Assembly (NCBI GenBank): GCA_015665275.1
Contig: JADFAL010000001.1
Span: 35,697 to 99,696 of the forward strand
DNA from: Flavobacteriales bacterium
Lineage (GTDB): Bacteria; Bacteroidota; Bacteroidia; Flavobacteriales_D; Crocinitomicaceae
Length of the DNA stretch: 64,000 bases
Direction: 5' to 3'
Shown one piece after another: positions 24,089 to 32,801 of this stretch. A program made the translations under genes and the position numbers. Positions within the stretch are counted from its first letter, which is position 1; every line of letters starts with the position of its first letter. A model generated the notes under the pieces. The model had not been told where the DNA came from. It ran no database searches and saw nothing but the letters and a program-made list of their open reading frames with translations.

Positions 24089-26968
24089 TTAGTCTCGCCG
24101 AATAACCAAAGGATAGCTACCATTCAACGCAGCCGCCGAAAGCACAACGGCATAATTGCCATTGGCAAGCTTCAAGTCCAAATTAATGATCTGCAGATCT
24201 TTGAATTCTTCATCGAAAACAACGCGGCCGTCCATAGAAATTACCTGAACACTAATACGATCCAATTCGTCTGGAAGTTCAATTTGGAAGGCACCTGTGT
24301 TTGGGTTTGGATATAAAATCACGTTAGATGATTCCAATTCACTCAAGCTTAAGAACGGGTTGTTGCGCACCTCGTAATGAAACTTGTATGTTTCTGTAGT
24401 GTCGCCATTAGAACCCACAGCCATTACACGGAAGTACATTTGCGTTCCCTCAGCCGAATTGGGCAATGGTTGATCAGAAACCCATTCATTTCCCGTGGTG
24501 TTGCTCATCGGAATGACGTTTCCAAAAGCGGGTGTATTTTCAGACCATTCCACATAAACACTGGTCAACGTATTGTCGTAATCGATAGTGCTCGTTACAT
24601 ATTGATCCACGGCTTCCATCGGCAAACTGAACGTTGGTGGATTGGTCATTTCGGTTGTTAAAATTGCAGGGAAGTCCGCGCGATCTTTTAAAGAAAACTC
24701 CCACAGCCCGCGTCCCCAAGTAGAAGCACGAAGCGTGTTGCTTCCCCATGAGATGTCTAATTCAGAAACAGCCACATTGGGAAGGTCAGGATTGTACAAG
24801 CTCCAAGTATTTCCTCCTATCGGCATGGTATACACGCCAATTTCAGCACCGATGTAGATATTGGATGCGGATGAGTGATCAATTACCACAGACCGAACCG
24901 GCATGTTACCCAAATTGTTCGTGATGTTCGTCCAGGTGCCTCCACCATCCTCCGTGAGGAACACTTTGTCGCCATTATTTTGATAGGAATTGTACACCAC
25001 AATTATTACGTCGTCGTTGTTTGGGTCGAATGCAATGCTTTGAATACTGCTATTCGGCAAGCCGTTTTTGATGTCTGTAAAAGACAATCCCCCATCTATT
25101 GATTTTTCAATTTGAGAAGATCGGGACACAACAATAATATCAGAGTTGTTGTATGCGATCGCAGCTTTATCTGCCTGTTGATTGCTCGTAAACGTTGTAA
25201 ATGCGCCCAATTCGAACCAGTTGTCCCCAAATTCATCCGAACGCCAAACCTCATCGCTGAAGTGATATACTCGGAATTGATTGTTGGGATCGATGAGTAG
25301 CGGAGCAATCCAATCGGCATTTCCAGAGCCGTTTTCACCGGCAGGACTTACGTTGTTCGTGCTTAACCCTCGATTGGTCGTTTGACGGCGAATTCCGTAT
25401 TGGACACTTCCAATCATATAGTCTTTATTGATAGGGTGAATTACCGCTTCCATTCCGTCAGCGCCGTAATATTCAATCCATCCGTTTTCATAAGTGAAGC
25501 TTGTTCCGTTGTCTTGAGATCCCACCATCGTTTGATAGTGATTGGATTGACTTACCCCAAGATTGTAGTATTCACGCAGGCCGGTGTTGTCGTTCAAAAT
25601 ATCCCACGTTTGACCTTGATCGGAAGTACGAACCATATACCCGTCCGTTCCCACATAGACAACTCCGTTTACGGAAATCATCACACGAGGATCGGCATGT
25701 ACATAGCTTTGCGAATTCTGGAAATTCTCCTGTAGTGTTCCGTTACCATTTTCTGTACTTCCTAGGTACCACCAAGTAGTTTGATCAAATGAAGTTGCAC
25801 CGTTGGTAGTAGAGAAAATATCGATGCTTCCGATGTGCATTTCATCTTCGTTCTGATCGTTTACACCAAAGAAAGCAGCTCCTTCTCCAGGATTGGAAAT
25901 AAAGGTGAAGTTCAATCCGTCATCTGTCGATTTCCAAACGCCATTCGATGAGGCAAAGAACAAACAGTTCGGGCAATTCGCAGAAACATCAATGTGAGCG
26001 CGTGCATTTCCATTACCGCTTGCTTCATTCGAAAGGTTCCACGTGATTCCACCATCAGTAGAGCGATATACGTAATTTCGGTTTCCGTTGGAATTTCGGT
26101 TGTCCGTAATGTAGATGATATCGGGATTCGTAGGGTGAAAAGCGATGTCGCGTACCTCTGCAGTGGAAAGCGCTTGCGTCCATGTGGCGAGGTTGTCATC
26201 TGAGCGAAAAATTCCTTCTCTTGTAGCAATAAATACCAAATCAGGCACCGTTGGATGATAGGCAACATGATATACATTGAAGTTGTCTCCCAAACCTCCT
26301 AGCCCCACATTTGAAGGGCTGAAGTTGGACAACGACCACGAGTCTCCGCCGTCAATGGACCGATAAATTCCGTGCGAATAGTAATTCCGTGAATTTTGAA
26401 GATTAATCAGTATGGAATCCGGATTGGTAGGAGATACAGCAATAGAATTTACGCCCGTTGCAAAAAGAAAGTCCGTAGAACCTCCTTGCCAGTTGGCACC
26501 TCCGTCTGTTGTTTTCCAGAACCCTCCACTTCGAGATCCGAGATACATTCTGTTGGCATCGCTTGGATTCACGTACAAAGCTTCAATTCGCCCAAGCCCC
26601 ACCGAATAATGATCGGTTAAGCTGTCTACCGTTACAGGCCCAAGTTCCTCCCAACCATTCGGAAACAAATCCTTTGGCGTAGGGTTGTTTTGAAGGAATG
26701 TTTGGTACGCTTCTGAAACCAAATATGGGTTTACATTGGCGCGATCCCCTGTGGGATAGTAACGCCCCTCATTGGCACTTTTCCAACGTTGATAGCCTTT
26801 CCAACCGGAAGCCTCAGCGTTTTTATCGTGCGTTTCGAAATACTTCTCTGCGGCTTCACACACCTCGTAAAAGTTATAGTTCGAATCGTGCATCATCGCC
26901 TTCCAATCTTGAGCATTCACAAATATCGCTCCGAGTAGGAAACCTGCAAGTAGAAAGTTCTTTTTCAT
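24089..26968 (-). CDS. Sortilin/BNR-repeat (VPS10-like) T9SS secreted protein
   Basis: 959 residues with a signal peptide ending FVNAQ. Residues 100-770 form a many-bladed propeller of BNR/sortilin type: recurrent GVFRSTDGG.SW-like motifs such as GGFWKTTDGGANWQG, GIYRSIDGGDSWSLS and VFLTEDGGGTWTNIT, each preceded by NP..I/V strands. A middle Ig-like segment follows, then a C-terminal T9SS type A sorting domain (LYPNPNTGAFQIELP to VIRRD). Such proteins usually bind glycans or peptides at the cell surface. It lies 10 bases downstream of a small lipoprotein gene, suggesting one transcript. Confidence 0.87.
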   Translation of the reverse strand: MKKNFLLAGFLLGAIFVNAQDWKAMMHDSNYNFYEVCEAAEKYFETHDKNAEASGWKGYQRWKSANEGRYYPTGDRANVNPYLVSEAYQTFLQNNPTPKDLFPNGWEELGPVTVDSLTDHYSVGLGRIEALYVNPSDANRMYLGSRSGGFWKTTDGGANWQGGSTDFLFATGVNSIAVSPTNPDSILINLQNSRNYYSHGIYRSIDGGDSWSLSNFSPSNVGLGGLGDNFNVYHVAYHPTVPDLVFIATREGIFRSDDNLATWTQALSTAEVRDIAFHPTNPDIIYITDNRNSNGNRNYVYRSTDGGITWNLSNEASGNGNARAHIDVSANCPNCLFFASSNGVWKSTDDGLNFTFISNPGEGAAFFGVNDQNEDEMHIGSIDIFSTTNGATSFDQTTWWYLGSTENGNGTLQENFQNSQSYVHADPRVMISVNGVVYVGTDGYMVRTSDQGQTWDILNDNTGLREYYNLGVSQSNHYQTMVGSQDNGTSFTYENGWIEYYGADGMEAVIHPINKDYMIGSVQYGIRRQTTNRGLSTNNVSPAGENGSGNADWIAPLLIDPNNQFRVYHFSDEVWRSDEFGDNWFELGAFTTFTSNQQADKAAIAYNNSDIIVVSRSSQIEKSIDGGLSFTDIKNGLPNSSIQSIAFDPNNDDVIIVVYNSYQNNGDKVFLTEDGGGTWTNITNNLGNMPVRSVVIDHSSASNIYIGAEIGVYTMPIGGNTWSLYNPDLPNVAVSELDISWGSNTLRASTWGRGLWEFSLKDRADFPAILTTEMTNPPTFSLPMEAVDQYVTSTIDYDNTLTSVYVEWSENTPAFGNVIPMSNTTGNEWVSDQPLPNSAEGTQMYFRVMAVGSNGDTTETYKFHYEVRNNPFLSLSELESSNVILYPNPNTGAFQIELPDELDRISVQVISMDGRVVFDEEFKDLQIINLDLKLANGNYAVVLSAAALNGSYPLVIRRD

Positions 26969-26978
26969 AATATCCTAA

Positions 26979-27344
26979 TTACGGCAAATACAGAGGCGTC
27001 AACTTCGAAATGGTGTCGATTGGCACACTGTGTTGCTTGTTTTTCTTACTAAAATATAGCGTAGCGTTGTCGGAAAAAGTTGTACCTGCCGCTTTCGCGC
27101 GATAGGTAGTTTTCTTTCCTCGTAGGATGAGTGTTTGTTTTCCGTAGCGGAGGCTGTCTAGTTGAATCGCTTCCTCCAGTGTGTCAATTTCAATTACAAT
27201 TTCCTGAAATGGTTTTTCTTCTTGCCTTCCCGGATAGAACTCTTGACTGGTACAAGATACGATTGAAACTTTGGGCGCGCAAGAAAATAATAGTAGGAAG
27301 CTTAGAATCCCGAGAATGGGATAGAAGGAGAAATGATTTCGCAT
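26979..27344 (-). CDS. Small lipoprotein
   Basis: 121 residues. A signal peptide with lipobox LLFSC is followed by about 98 residues that I cannot assign to a family (SQEFYPGRQEEKPFQEIVIEID, YGKQTLILRGKKTTY, KKNKQHSVPIDTISKL). It is predicted to be lipid-anchored in the periplasm or at the surface. It is the first gene of a two-gene unit with the sortilin-like T9SS protein. A TATCTTCG sequence (one mismatch to the Bacteroidota -7 box) lies shortly upstream, together with a partial copy of the short intergenic repeat. Confidence 0.6.
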   Translation of the reverse strand: MRNHFSFYPILGILSFLLLFSCAPKVSIVSCTSQEFYPGRQEEKPFQEIVIEIDTLEEAIQLDSLRYGKQTLILRGKKTTYRAKAAGTTFSDNATLYFSKKNKQHSVPIDTISKLTPLYLP

Positions 27345-27377
27345 AAAGACACAGTTATAGGTACGAAGATACGAATC

Positions 27378-27410
27378 CTTCAGCTTTAAAATGAAGACGT
27401 CAGTCTGAGC
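27378..27410 (+). repeat. Partial copy of the short intergenic repeat
   Basis: CTTCAGC..., then GACGTCAGTCTGAGC, resembles the core (TCAGTCTG) of the repeats at 23431 and 24049. The match is short, so this is tentative. Confidence 0.35.
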
Positions 27411-28516
27411 TAATCTCTTATCACACGTGATTTGTATTGGCGTTTCAGGGCTTCTATTTCTTCATCACTAAAATTATTTCCACCAATATAAAGGGTATCA
27501 ACCCCGGATTCACTCAAGCAATCTGGCAAAGAAGAGATATCTGTGTTGCGAAACCCCAGATAGATCAGGTTCTCCAGTTTGCAAATGTCTTCTGGAATTT
27601 CTTGGATTTTGTTATTTCCCAATCCAATTGCGGCCAGATTTGGGAGTTCAAGAAGCACAGAGGGGAACTCAGTAAAATTATTCAGTTTAAAATAAGCATT
27701 TCGCAAATCGTCAAGTTCGGAAACCCAAGCTGGCAATGAGCTTACTTTGTTTTCGTTGAACTCCAATTTTTTTAGCTGTATACATGTTCTCAAACAAACA
27801 GGAACTTCGGTTAAGTTATTGAATCCTAACTGAAAAGTTTTGATAGACGGAGGGAGTTTTGCGTTCTTACCACATGAAGAGAGACCATTACTCGTAATGT
27901 CTATGAAGTAGAGACTTGACATTGCTGAAAAATCAGAATCGAACACAGTTAATTCGTTCCTGCTAATTCGAAACATCTCTAAAGAGACAACCAGCTCTAG
28001 CTCTTTAGGGAGAGTAGTTATTTTGTTTTCCGATATCTGAAAATCACTTAATTGAGAAGCGAACTTTATACTTGACGGTATTTCCTGTATCGCGTTCCGC
28101 GTTAAGTCGAGTTTGTTGAGCTTTGGACAGTTCAGTAAAACAGAGTCAAATTCAGTTACTTTATTTCCGAACAATATAAGCTGAGTTAACCTGGGCAACC
28201 GACCAAAATCATTCGCAGAAGTGAGAAGGTTGTTAGTCATATCGACGCGCTCCAAATTTTCAAGATCAGATATCCAAGAAGGAAGTTCTGCAATCAAACT
28301 ATTCTTGACAGTTAGGGCAACTAGATTTTTAAAAGACCTGATTTCTTCAGGGAATGCATCGTATCCTTTATTAACAAGGCTTAATTTAAACACCTTGCCG
28401 GGTTGAACTAATGCCTCTTCTATCGAGGTATATGTTTTATCTAGCTGTGCATAGGTTGAGTTGTGTACGACTAGAATAGTCGCAAAACTCAGAATAAAAG
28501 ACCTTAGAAGAAACAA
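27410..28516 (-). CDS. Exported leucine-rich-repeat protein
   Basis: 368 residues. An N-terminal signal peptide (SFILSFATILVVHNSTYAQ) is followed by about 12 leucine-rich repeats of the bacterial/ROCO-like 21-23-residue kind (LPSWISDLENLERVDMTNN, LNCPKLNKLDLTRNAIQEI, LPDCLSESGVDTLYIGGNN). It is probably periplasmic or surface-exposed and binds protein. The only start is a TTG directly after the stop of lspA, so it is translationally coupled to it. No T9SS sorting domain is seen, so the export route beyond Sec is unclear. Confidence 0.75.
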   Translation of the reverse strand: MFLLRSFILSFATILVVHNSTYAQLDKTYTSIEEALVQPGKVFKLSLVNKGYDAFPEEIRSFKNLVALTVKNSLIAELPSWISDLENLERVDMTNNLLTSANDFGRLPRLTQLILFGNKVTEFDSVLLNCPKLNKLDLTRNAIQEIPSSIKFASQLSDFQISENKITTLPKELELVVSLEMFRISRNELTVFDSDFSAMSSLYFIDITSNGLSSCGKNAKLPPSIKTFQLGFNNLTEVPVCLRTCIQLKKLEFNENKVSSLPAWVSELDDLRNAYFKLNNFTEFPSVLLELPNLAAIGLGNNKIQEIPEDICKLENLIYLGFRNTDISSLPDCLSESGVDTLYIGGNNFSDEEIEALKRQYKSRVIRD

Positions 28517-29221
28517 TTATGCTCTTTTAAAACGTTGGAAAAAAGACTTCTTATTTGGATCCTTTTCCTTCTCTTTCGGGAAGTAAGAACGCTGGCGTAA
28601 GAACACCATCACTACACCCAAGGTAATAGAAGCATCTGCCACATTCCAGATTGCAGGGAAGACTTCTTTTCCACCAACCCAGGGCATCCAACTAGGCCAA
28701 GTCCCTTGAAATTGGAACATATCTACCACATTCCCAAAAAGGAATCCTGTGTGGCGAATTTCTTCTTTCCAAGTATAACCGTCTACGGTGAATTCATGGA
28801 TATTACCAGAACCGGGGAGTAAGTTATACGTCATGGTTGGATCCATGTACTCATCAATTGGGAAGATAAAATCATAGAACATCGAATCGATCAAATTACC
28901 GGTGGCTCCTGCCAAAATCAACCCAATAGCAATAAGAAACTCCAATTTCATGTTCTTACGTGCTTGCTTTATCAGGTAATAGCTGATCCCTACAATTGCA
29001 ATAATTCGGAAGATGCTTAGAAAGAGTTTTGCCCAATGGGATGCACCAAAAGTGGTACCGAAAGCCATTCCTTGGTTCTCGGTATATTCCATTACAAACC
29101 AGTCACCAAAAACCGGATATGTATCCGCATCGAAATGCGTTTTTACATAGATCTTGATGATTTGATCGAGTGCCAGAATTGCGATTACAATACTGAGCAC
29201 AATGATTAGATTTTTCTTCAC
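28517..29221 (-). CDS. lspA: Lipoprotein signal peptidase (prolipoprotein signal peptidase II)
   Basis: About 234 residues from the GTG at 29221 (MKKNLIIVLS); the frame also opens at an ATG at 29251 inside the previous gene. An aspartic peptidase of the inner membrane that cleaves lipidated prolipoproteins before the lipobox Cys. Four helices; diagnostic are LDQIIKIYVK, ENQGMAFG, GATGNLIDSMFYDFIFP and NVADASITLG, the last two with the catalytic Asp pair. There is an insertion of about 45 residues between the Asp motifs and a basic C-terminal tail (KEKDPNKKSFFQRFKR), typical of Bacteroidota versions. It serves the many lipoproteins encoded nearby. Confidence 0.93.
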   Translation of the reverse strand: MKKNLIIVLSIVIAILALDQIIKIYVKTHFDADTYPVFGDWFVMEYTENQGMAFGTTFGASHWAKLFLSIFRIIAIVGISYYLIKQARKNMKLEFLIAIGLILAGATGNLIDSMFYDFIFPIDEYMDPTMTYNLLPGSGNIHEFTVDGYTWKEEIRHTGFLFGNVVDMFQFQGTWPSWMPWVGGKEVFPAIWNVADASITLGVVMVFLRQRSYFPKEKEKDPNKKSFFQRFKRA

Positions 29222-29225
29222 TAGC

Positions 29226-29600
29226 CTAGCTTTGCGCGTTCTTCGCCTCAATGCTAAGAGTCGCGTGCGGCACCAAACGCAATCGCTCTTTCTGGATTAA
29301 TTTTCCAGTTACACGACAAATACCGTATGTTTTGTTTTGAATGCGGATGAGTGCGTTTTGTAGGTTCGTGATGAACTTTTCTTGACGTGATGCTAATTGT
29401 GCAACTTCTTCGCGAGATAAAGTATCTGACCCGTCTTCCATCATATTGAAAGAACGCCCTGTATCATTTGTTCCGTGATCATCGCTGTGCGAAAGTGAAC
29501 CCCGAAGTAGGTCCAGGTCTTCCTGTGCCTCCTTTAACTTACCAAGGATCAAGTCCTTGAATTCCTGCAATTCGTTATCTGAATATCTTGTTTTACCCAT
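29226..29600 (-). CDS. TraR/DksA-family protein with degenerate zinc finger
   Basis: 124 residues from the ATG at 29600 (MGKTRYSDNELQEF); an earlier in-frame start at 29684 adds an implausible tail. The N-terminal coiled coil has the DksA-like ELQEFKDLILGKL layout. The C-terminal finger region YGICRVTGKLIQKERLRLVPHATLSIEA keeps the fold but only one Cys, as in the usual Bacteroidota form. DksA-type proteins bind RNA polymerase through its secondary channel and tune transcription in stress. The stop lies just before the preferred lspA start, so dksA-lspA-LRR form one unit. lspA just downstream is a frequent partner in this phylum (recollection). Confidence 0.82.
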   Translation of the reverse strand: MGKTRYSDNELQEFKDLILGKLKEAQEDLDLLRGSLSHSDDHGTNDTGRSFNMMEDGSDTLSREEVAQLASRQEKFITNLQNALIRIQNKTYGICRVTGKLIQKERLRLVPHATLSIEAKNAQS

Positions 29601-29717
29601 ATTTCCTAGTTGTTGATCCAAGTCATTTGATGCATGCTCGGAGTTAAGAAGCCTAAATATAAAATTCTGGCAAATACTACGCAATAAACGGGAAATAAAA
29701 AATGTATCTTCGTTCCA

Positions 29718-30692
29718 GTGGTACGGTTATTCTTTGGAAACAGGTCTTTCGCGCTATTGATTTTGCCATTTATGGCTGCAATCTATGTTGGGTTGAACCT
29801 TTACTTCCCTTACCACACGCCCGAAGACACGGCTCATTTTGGATTCTGGGGCAACTTTTTGCCACAATCAAGCTGGGTTTCTCAAGCTTTGGCCCCCCTG
29901 TTTATTTTCATTGGAGCAATTTTCATTAACACCGTGTTCAATAGAAACGAGTTTCTGGATCGAAATACGTATACACCTGCGTTGCTCTATCTCACCTTGA
30001 TGAGTGCTTTCCATTGCTTCTATTTCCTTGATGGATTTGGAGTAGCGCAGTTTTGCATCATCATGGCGATCCACCAGTTATTTCAGCTCTACCAGAACGA
30101 AGACGGCCGAAAACGTGTATTTAACATTGGATTCTGGTTAGGATTGGCCTGTACTTATCATCCGGTTCTTGTGCTGCTTCTCGTAGTCGCTTTCTGGATG
30201 GTTTGGATCATTCGTCCTTTTGTGATGCGTGAATCCATTTTATTGGTGGTTGGATTTCTAATTCCACTGATTTACGGCGGTTTCTACTCGGCTTGGGCTG
30301 GCCTCAAAATTCAGAACGAGCAAATTACGGCCACGGCGATTGAGCTAAATATTGAAGATGTAGTGGTGATAGGAGGGCTCACGTTTTTATTTATCATCCT
30401 CAGTCTCGGGACGCTTACCCAAAAGATTCAGCAGTCTTCCATCCGGCTGAAAAAACTATTTCGAACGCTTTTCATACTCATCAACTTTACGCTTTTACTT
30501 ACTATTTTCGAATACTTTTTTTACACCAAGAAAGAAGGACTAGCGATGGTGTTTGTACCGCTTATGTTCGTGTTGCCATATTCTTTTGGTTATAAAAAGC
30601 TTCGCGATGTCTCAACCATAGCCTTCTACATACTCTTACTATTCTCCATTGTCCGATTTGTCTTCCCTTTGCAATTCTTAGAGTTTGGATAA
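29718..30692 (+). CDS. DUF6427-type polytopic membrane protein
   Basis: 324 residues starting at a GTG, with about nine hydrophobic helices and almost no soluble part. Opening LFFGNRSFALLILPFMAAIYVGLNL..Y and the HFGFWG..LPQSSW segment match the Bacteroidota-only DUF6427 family. Its function is unknown; a glycosyltransferase-C-like or undecaprenyl-linked role is possible but unproven. A TATCTTCG sequence lies about 15 bases upstream (one mismatch to the -7 box). It is divergent from the dksA-lspA unit and ends at a strong terminator. Confidence 0.75.
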   Translation: MVRLFFGNRSFALLILPFMAAIYVGLNLYFPYHTPEDTAHFGFWGNFLPQSSWVSQALAPLFIFIGAIFINTVFNRNEFLDRNTYTPALLYLTLMSAFHCFYFLDGFGVAQFCIIMAIHQLFQLYQNEDGRKRVFNIGFWLGLACTYHPVLVLLLVVAFWMVWIIRPFVMRESILLVVGFLIPLIYGGFYSAWAGLKIQNEQITATAIELNIEDVVVIGGLTFLFIILSLGTLTQKIQQSSIRLKKLFRTLFILINFTLLLTIFEYFFYTKKEGLAMVFVPLMFVLPYSFGYKKLRDVSTIAFYILLLFSIVRFVFPLQFLEFG

Positions 30693-30696
30693 GAAA

Positions 30697-30724
30697 AAGC
30701 CCTGCGTAAGGAACAGGGCTTGTT
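30697..30724 (+). terminator. Rho-independent terminator, bidirectional
   Basis: A perfect 8-bp stem AAGCCCTG/CAGGGCTT (30697-30704 with 30714-30721) has a 9-nt loop. An A-run lies on the left and TGTTGTTG on the right, between the convergent genes ending at 30692 and 30748. Confidence 0.8.
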
Positions 30725-30747
30725 GTTGATTTCAATAGCTTGGGAAG

Positions 30748-31857
30748 TTACCCTTCGCTTCCAGCTAAAGTGATTGTAAGACTCTGTGTTTCTGAAGTGT
30801 TCGCGATTGTAAGATCTCCGTTGTCCGTGTATTCTTTACCACCTGATGTAAGACTTGCGTCATACGTGTACTCTCCGGGAGTAAAGGGCTGATTAAATGT
30901 GAACGAACCAGCGCTTCCTTCAGGCAGTGTTTGCGTTGCGACAGCGGTACTTGGATCGCTGGATGAATAGATATTGATTACCGTTCCAACAACAGAATCT
31001 AACGACAAGGATGGGGCCGTTTCAACCGTCCCGCTAAGTGTTACACTCGTATACGTTGGTGCTGGCGGTTCTTGATTTTGACTAGAATTGTCTGAATCAC
31101 CTGAGCTACCGCTGTTATCATTCGGAAAAAAGATGTCTTTAAGTTTTCGGAGTAACCCGATGGTCCGACGAGAGAAAAACCCGAGGATGAATGCAAACAC
31201 CACTACATATGCTCCTTCTGGAGTTTCATTTATTTCGCCGGATGTCGTGAGATAATCAATGGACAAGTAGATTACCACCGATGTGAGTGGCGTATACCAG
31301 AACTTACCAATGTGCTCTGGAACTCTGTTCGGATTAAAAACTTCAGGTTTGTCATTTTTGCCATCACCATCACTATCCACTTCTCGGGTTCTTGTCACAC
31401 TATACATTAGGTTCGCGACCAACCCAAACAAGGACCAAAAGATAACTTCAAGCAGCACCCAATAGTCAGAGAGCCAGAAATACGACCTTACTTTGAAAGG
31501 ATAGTTCGAAAGATAGGTTGTGCTCTGAACCCCTTGATCTTCAATCATTTTATCAACACCAGCTTTGTTTTTAAGCACCATGATGTCATCAAGGTATACT
31601 TTAACACGCGCTTCTGCACTTTCCTTACAATTAGAAGTATCCTCTTGAACAAAGGATGTTATTGCTGCGTATTCCGTGGTTGATAATCGATGTGTTTTTT
31701 CTCCATGAGACTTATAATGCGTGCAGTGGAAAACAGTATAAATTACAACAAGAATCGTTGCTATGGATGACGCCCAGATCAGCCATCGTTTCATTGTAAA
31801 TTTTGAAGTTGCAGCGTCAGAAGTCGCTCTCTGGTTGGTGGTTCCATCAGTTGACAT
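30748..31857 (-). CDS. Membrane protein with C-terminal beta-sandwich domain, unknown function
   Basis: 369 residues. Helix 1 is at about 24-42 (LIWASSIATILVVIYTVF), then a 90-residue soluble region. Two or three more helices follow (YWVLLEVIFWSLFGLVANLMY, TPLTSVVIYLSIDY, VVVFAFILGFFSRRTIGLL). After a Ser/Asp/Asn linker comes a 95-residue carboxypeptidase-regulatory-like sandwich (VTLSGTVETAPSLSLDSVVG, GSFTFNQPFTPGEYTYDASL). A VDSDGDGKNDKPE loop between helices looks calcium-binding. I do not recognise the family. It is divergent from purQ with about 255 bases between them. Confidence 0.6.
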   Translation of the reverse strand: MSTDGTTNQRATSDAATSKFTMKRWLIWASSIATILVVIYTVFHCTHYKSHGEKTHRLSTTEYAAITSFVQEDTSNCKESAEARVKVYLDDIMVLKNKAGVDKMIEDQGVQSTTYLSNYPFKVRSYFWLSDYWVLLEVIFWSLFGLVANLMYSVTRTREVDSDGDGKNDKPEVFNPNRVPEHIGKFWYTPLTSVVIYLSIDYLTTSGEINETPEGAYVVVFAFILGFFSRRTIGLLRKLKDIFFPNDNSGSSGDSDNSSQNQEPPAPTYTSVTLSGTVETAPSLSLDSVVGTVINIYSSSDPSTAVATQTLPEGSAGSFTFNQPFTPGEYTYDASLTSGGKEYTDNGDLTIANTSETQSLTITLAGSEG

Positions 31858-31997
31858 AGTGTGAATAGTTTGAGTTCTAATTCAAATGTAACGGACTCTA
31901 GGCAAACTACCAAGATTGTTGCCATCCATTCAAACGGGTACATATTCCTGAAGTTGATTAAGAATTTGTGCACAGTCACTTAATTTGCAGAGAGGAG

Positions 31998-32020
31998 TTT
32001 TCAGATGGGAATGCTGAAAA
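31998..32020. other. Hairpin upstream of purQ
   Basis: A perfect 7-bp stem TTTTCAG/CTGAAAA has a 9-nt loop. It lies upstream of the purQ -7 box, so it is not in the predicted mRNA leader. It could be an operator-like dyad or the end of a minus-strand transcript. Confidence 0.35.
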
Positions 32021-32081
32021 ACCTGTTCATTATCTGTGGGTAATTTTTTGATTTTGACTGCTTCCAACGCTCGAATAATGG

Positions 32082-32089
32082 TAACTTTG
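32082..32089 (+). promoter_or_regulatory. Bacteroidota -7 promoter box of purQ-purD
   Basis: TAACTTTG is a perfect match to TAnnTTTG, 24 bases before the purQ ATG. A TTTG at 32053-32056 is 25 bases upstream, somewhat further than the usual 19-23. Confidence 0.5.
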
Positions 32090-32113
32090 CGGCAATCAAT
32101 TTATTTAGCAAGC

Positions 32114-32800
32114 ATGAAGTTTGGAGTTGTAACATTTCCCGGATCCAATTGTGATGAAGACATGGTGTATGTTCTTGAAACCTTGATGGGTAAGGAGGTA
32201 GAGCGCCTTTGGCACAAAGACACGGATTTGAAGGGAGTTGATTTTGTAGTGTTACCTGGAGGGTTCTCTTATGGAGATTACCTGCGTTCAGGGGCGATTG
32301 CAAAATTGTCACCGATTATGAGCGAAGTAATCAAACACGCCAACAACGGAGGATATGTTTTGGGTGTTTGTAACGGATTCCAGATTTTAACGGAGTCAGG
32401 ATTGTTGGACGGAGCCCTGCTTCATAACAACAGCCAGCGTTTCATTTGTAAGAATGTTTACTTGAAACCTGCTTCGAATACTGCTGCTATCACCAAGGAT
32501 TTGGATGTAAACAAGGCATACAAAATTCCAATTGCACACGGTGAGGGGCGTTACTACGCAGACGAGGCAACGATTAAAAAACTGCACGACAATGGTCAGG
32601 TGTTATTCCAGTATTGTACGGATGAAGCAGTAGTGGAAGAATCGGTAAACCCGAACGGTTCCATTGATAACATTGCAGGTGTTTGTAACGAGAAGCGCAA
32701 TGTTTTCGGAATGATGCCACACCCTGAGCGTGCTGCCGACGCTGAATTGGCCAACCTTGATGGAAAAGCCATGTTTGAATCTATTCTAGCCCACTGTTAA
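32114..32800 (+). CDS. purQ: Phosphoribosylformylglycinamidine synthase, glutaminase subunit
   Basis: 228 residues from the ATG at 32114 (MKFGVVTFPGSNCDED). A class I glutamine amidotransferase that supplies ammonia to small PurL in de novo purine synthesis, normally with PurS. The catalytic Cys86 lies in YVLGVCNGFQ; His203 and Glu205 are in MMPHPERA. It is the separate small-subunit type, not the fused 1,200-residue enzyme. purD follows after one base, so the two are co-translated. The in-frame extension back to 32036 crosses the predicted promoter and is not real. Confidence 0.95.
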   Translation: MKFGVVTFPGSNCDEDMVYVLETLMGKEVERLWHKDTDLKGVDFVVLPGGFSYGDYLRSGAIAKLSPIMSEVIKHANNGGYVLGVCNGFQILTESGLLDGALLHNNSQRFICKNVYLKPASNTAAITKDLDVNKAYKIPIAHGEGRYYADEATIKKLHDNGQVLFQYCTDEAVVEESVNPNGSIDNIAGVCNEKRNVFGMMPHPERAADAELANLDGKAMFESILAHC

Positions 32801-32801
32801 T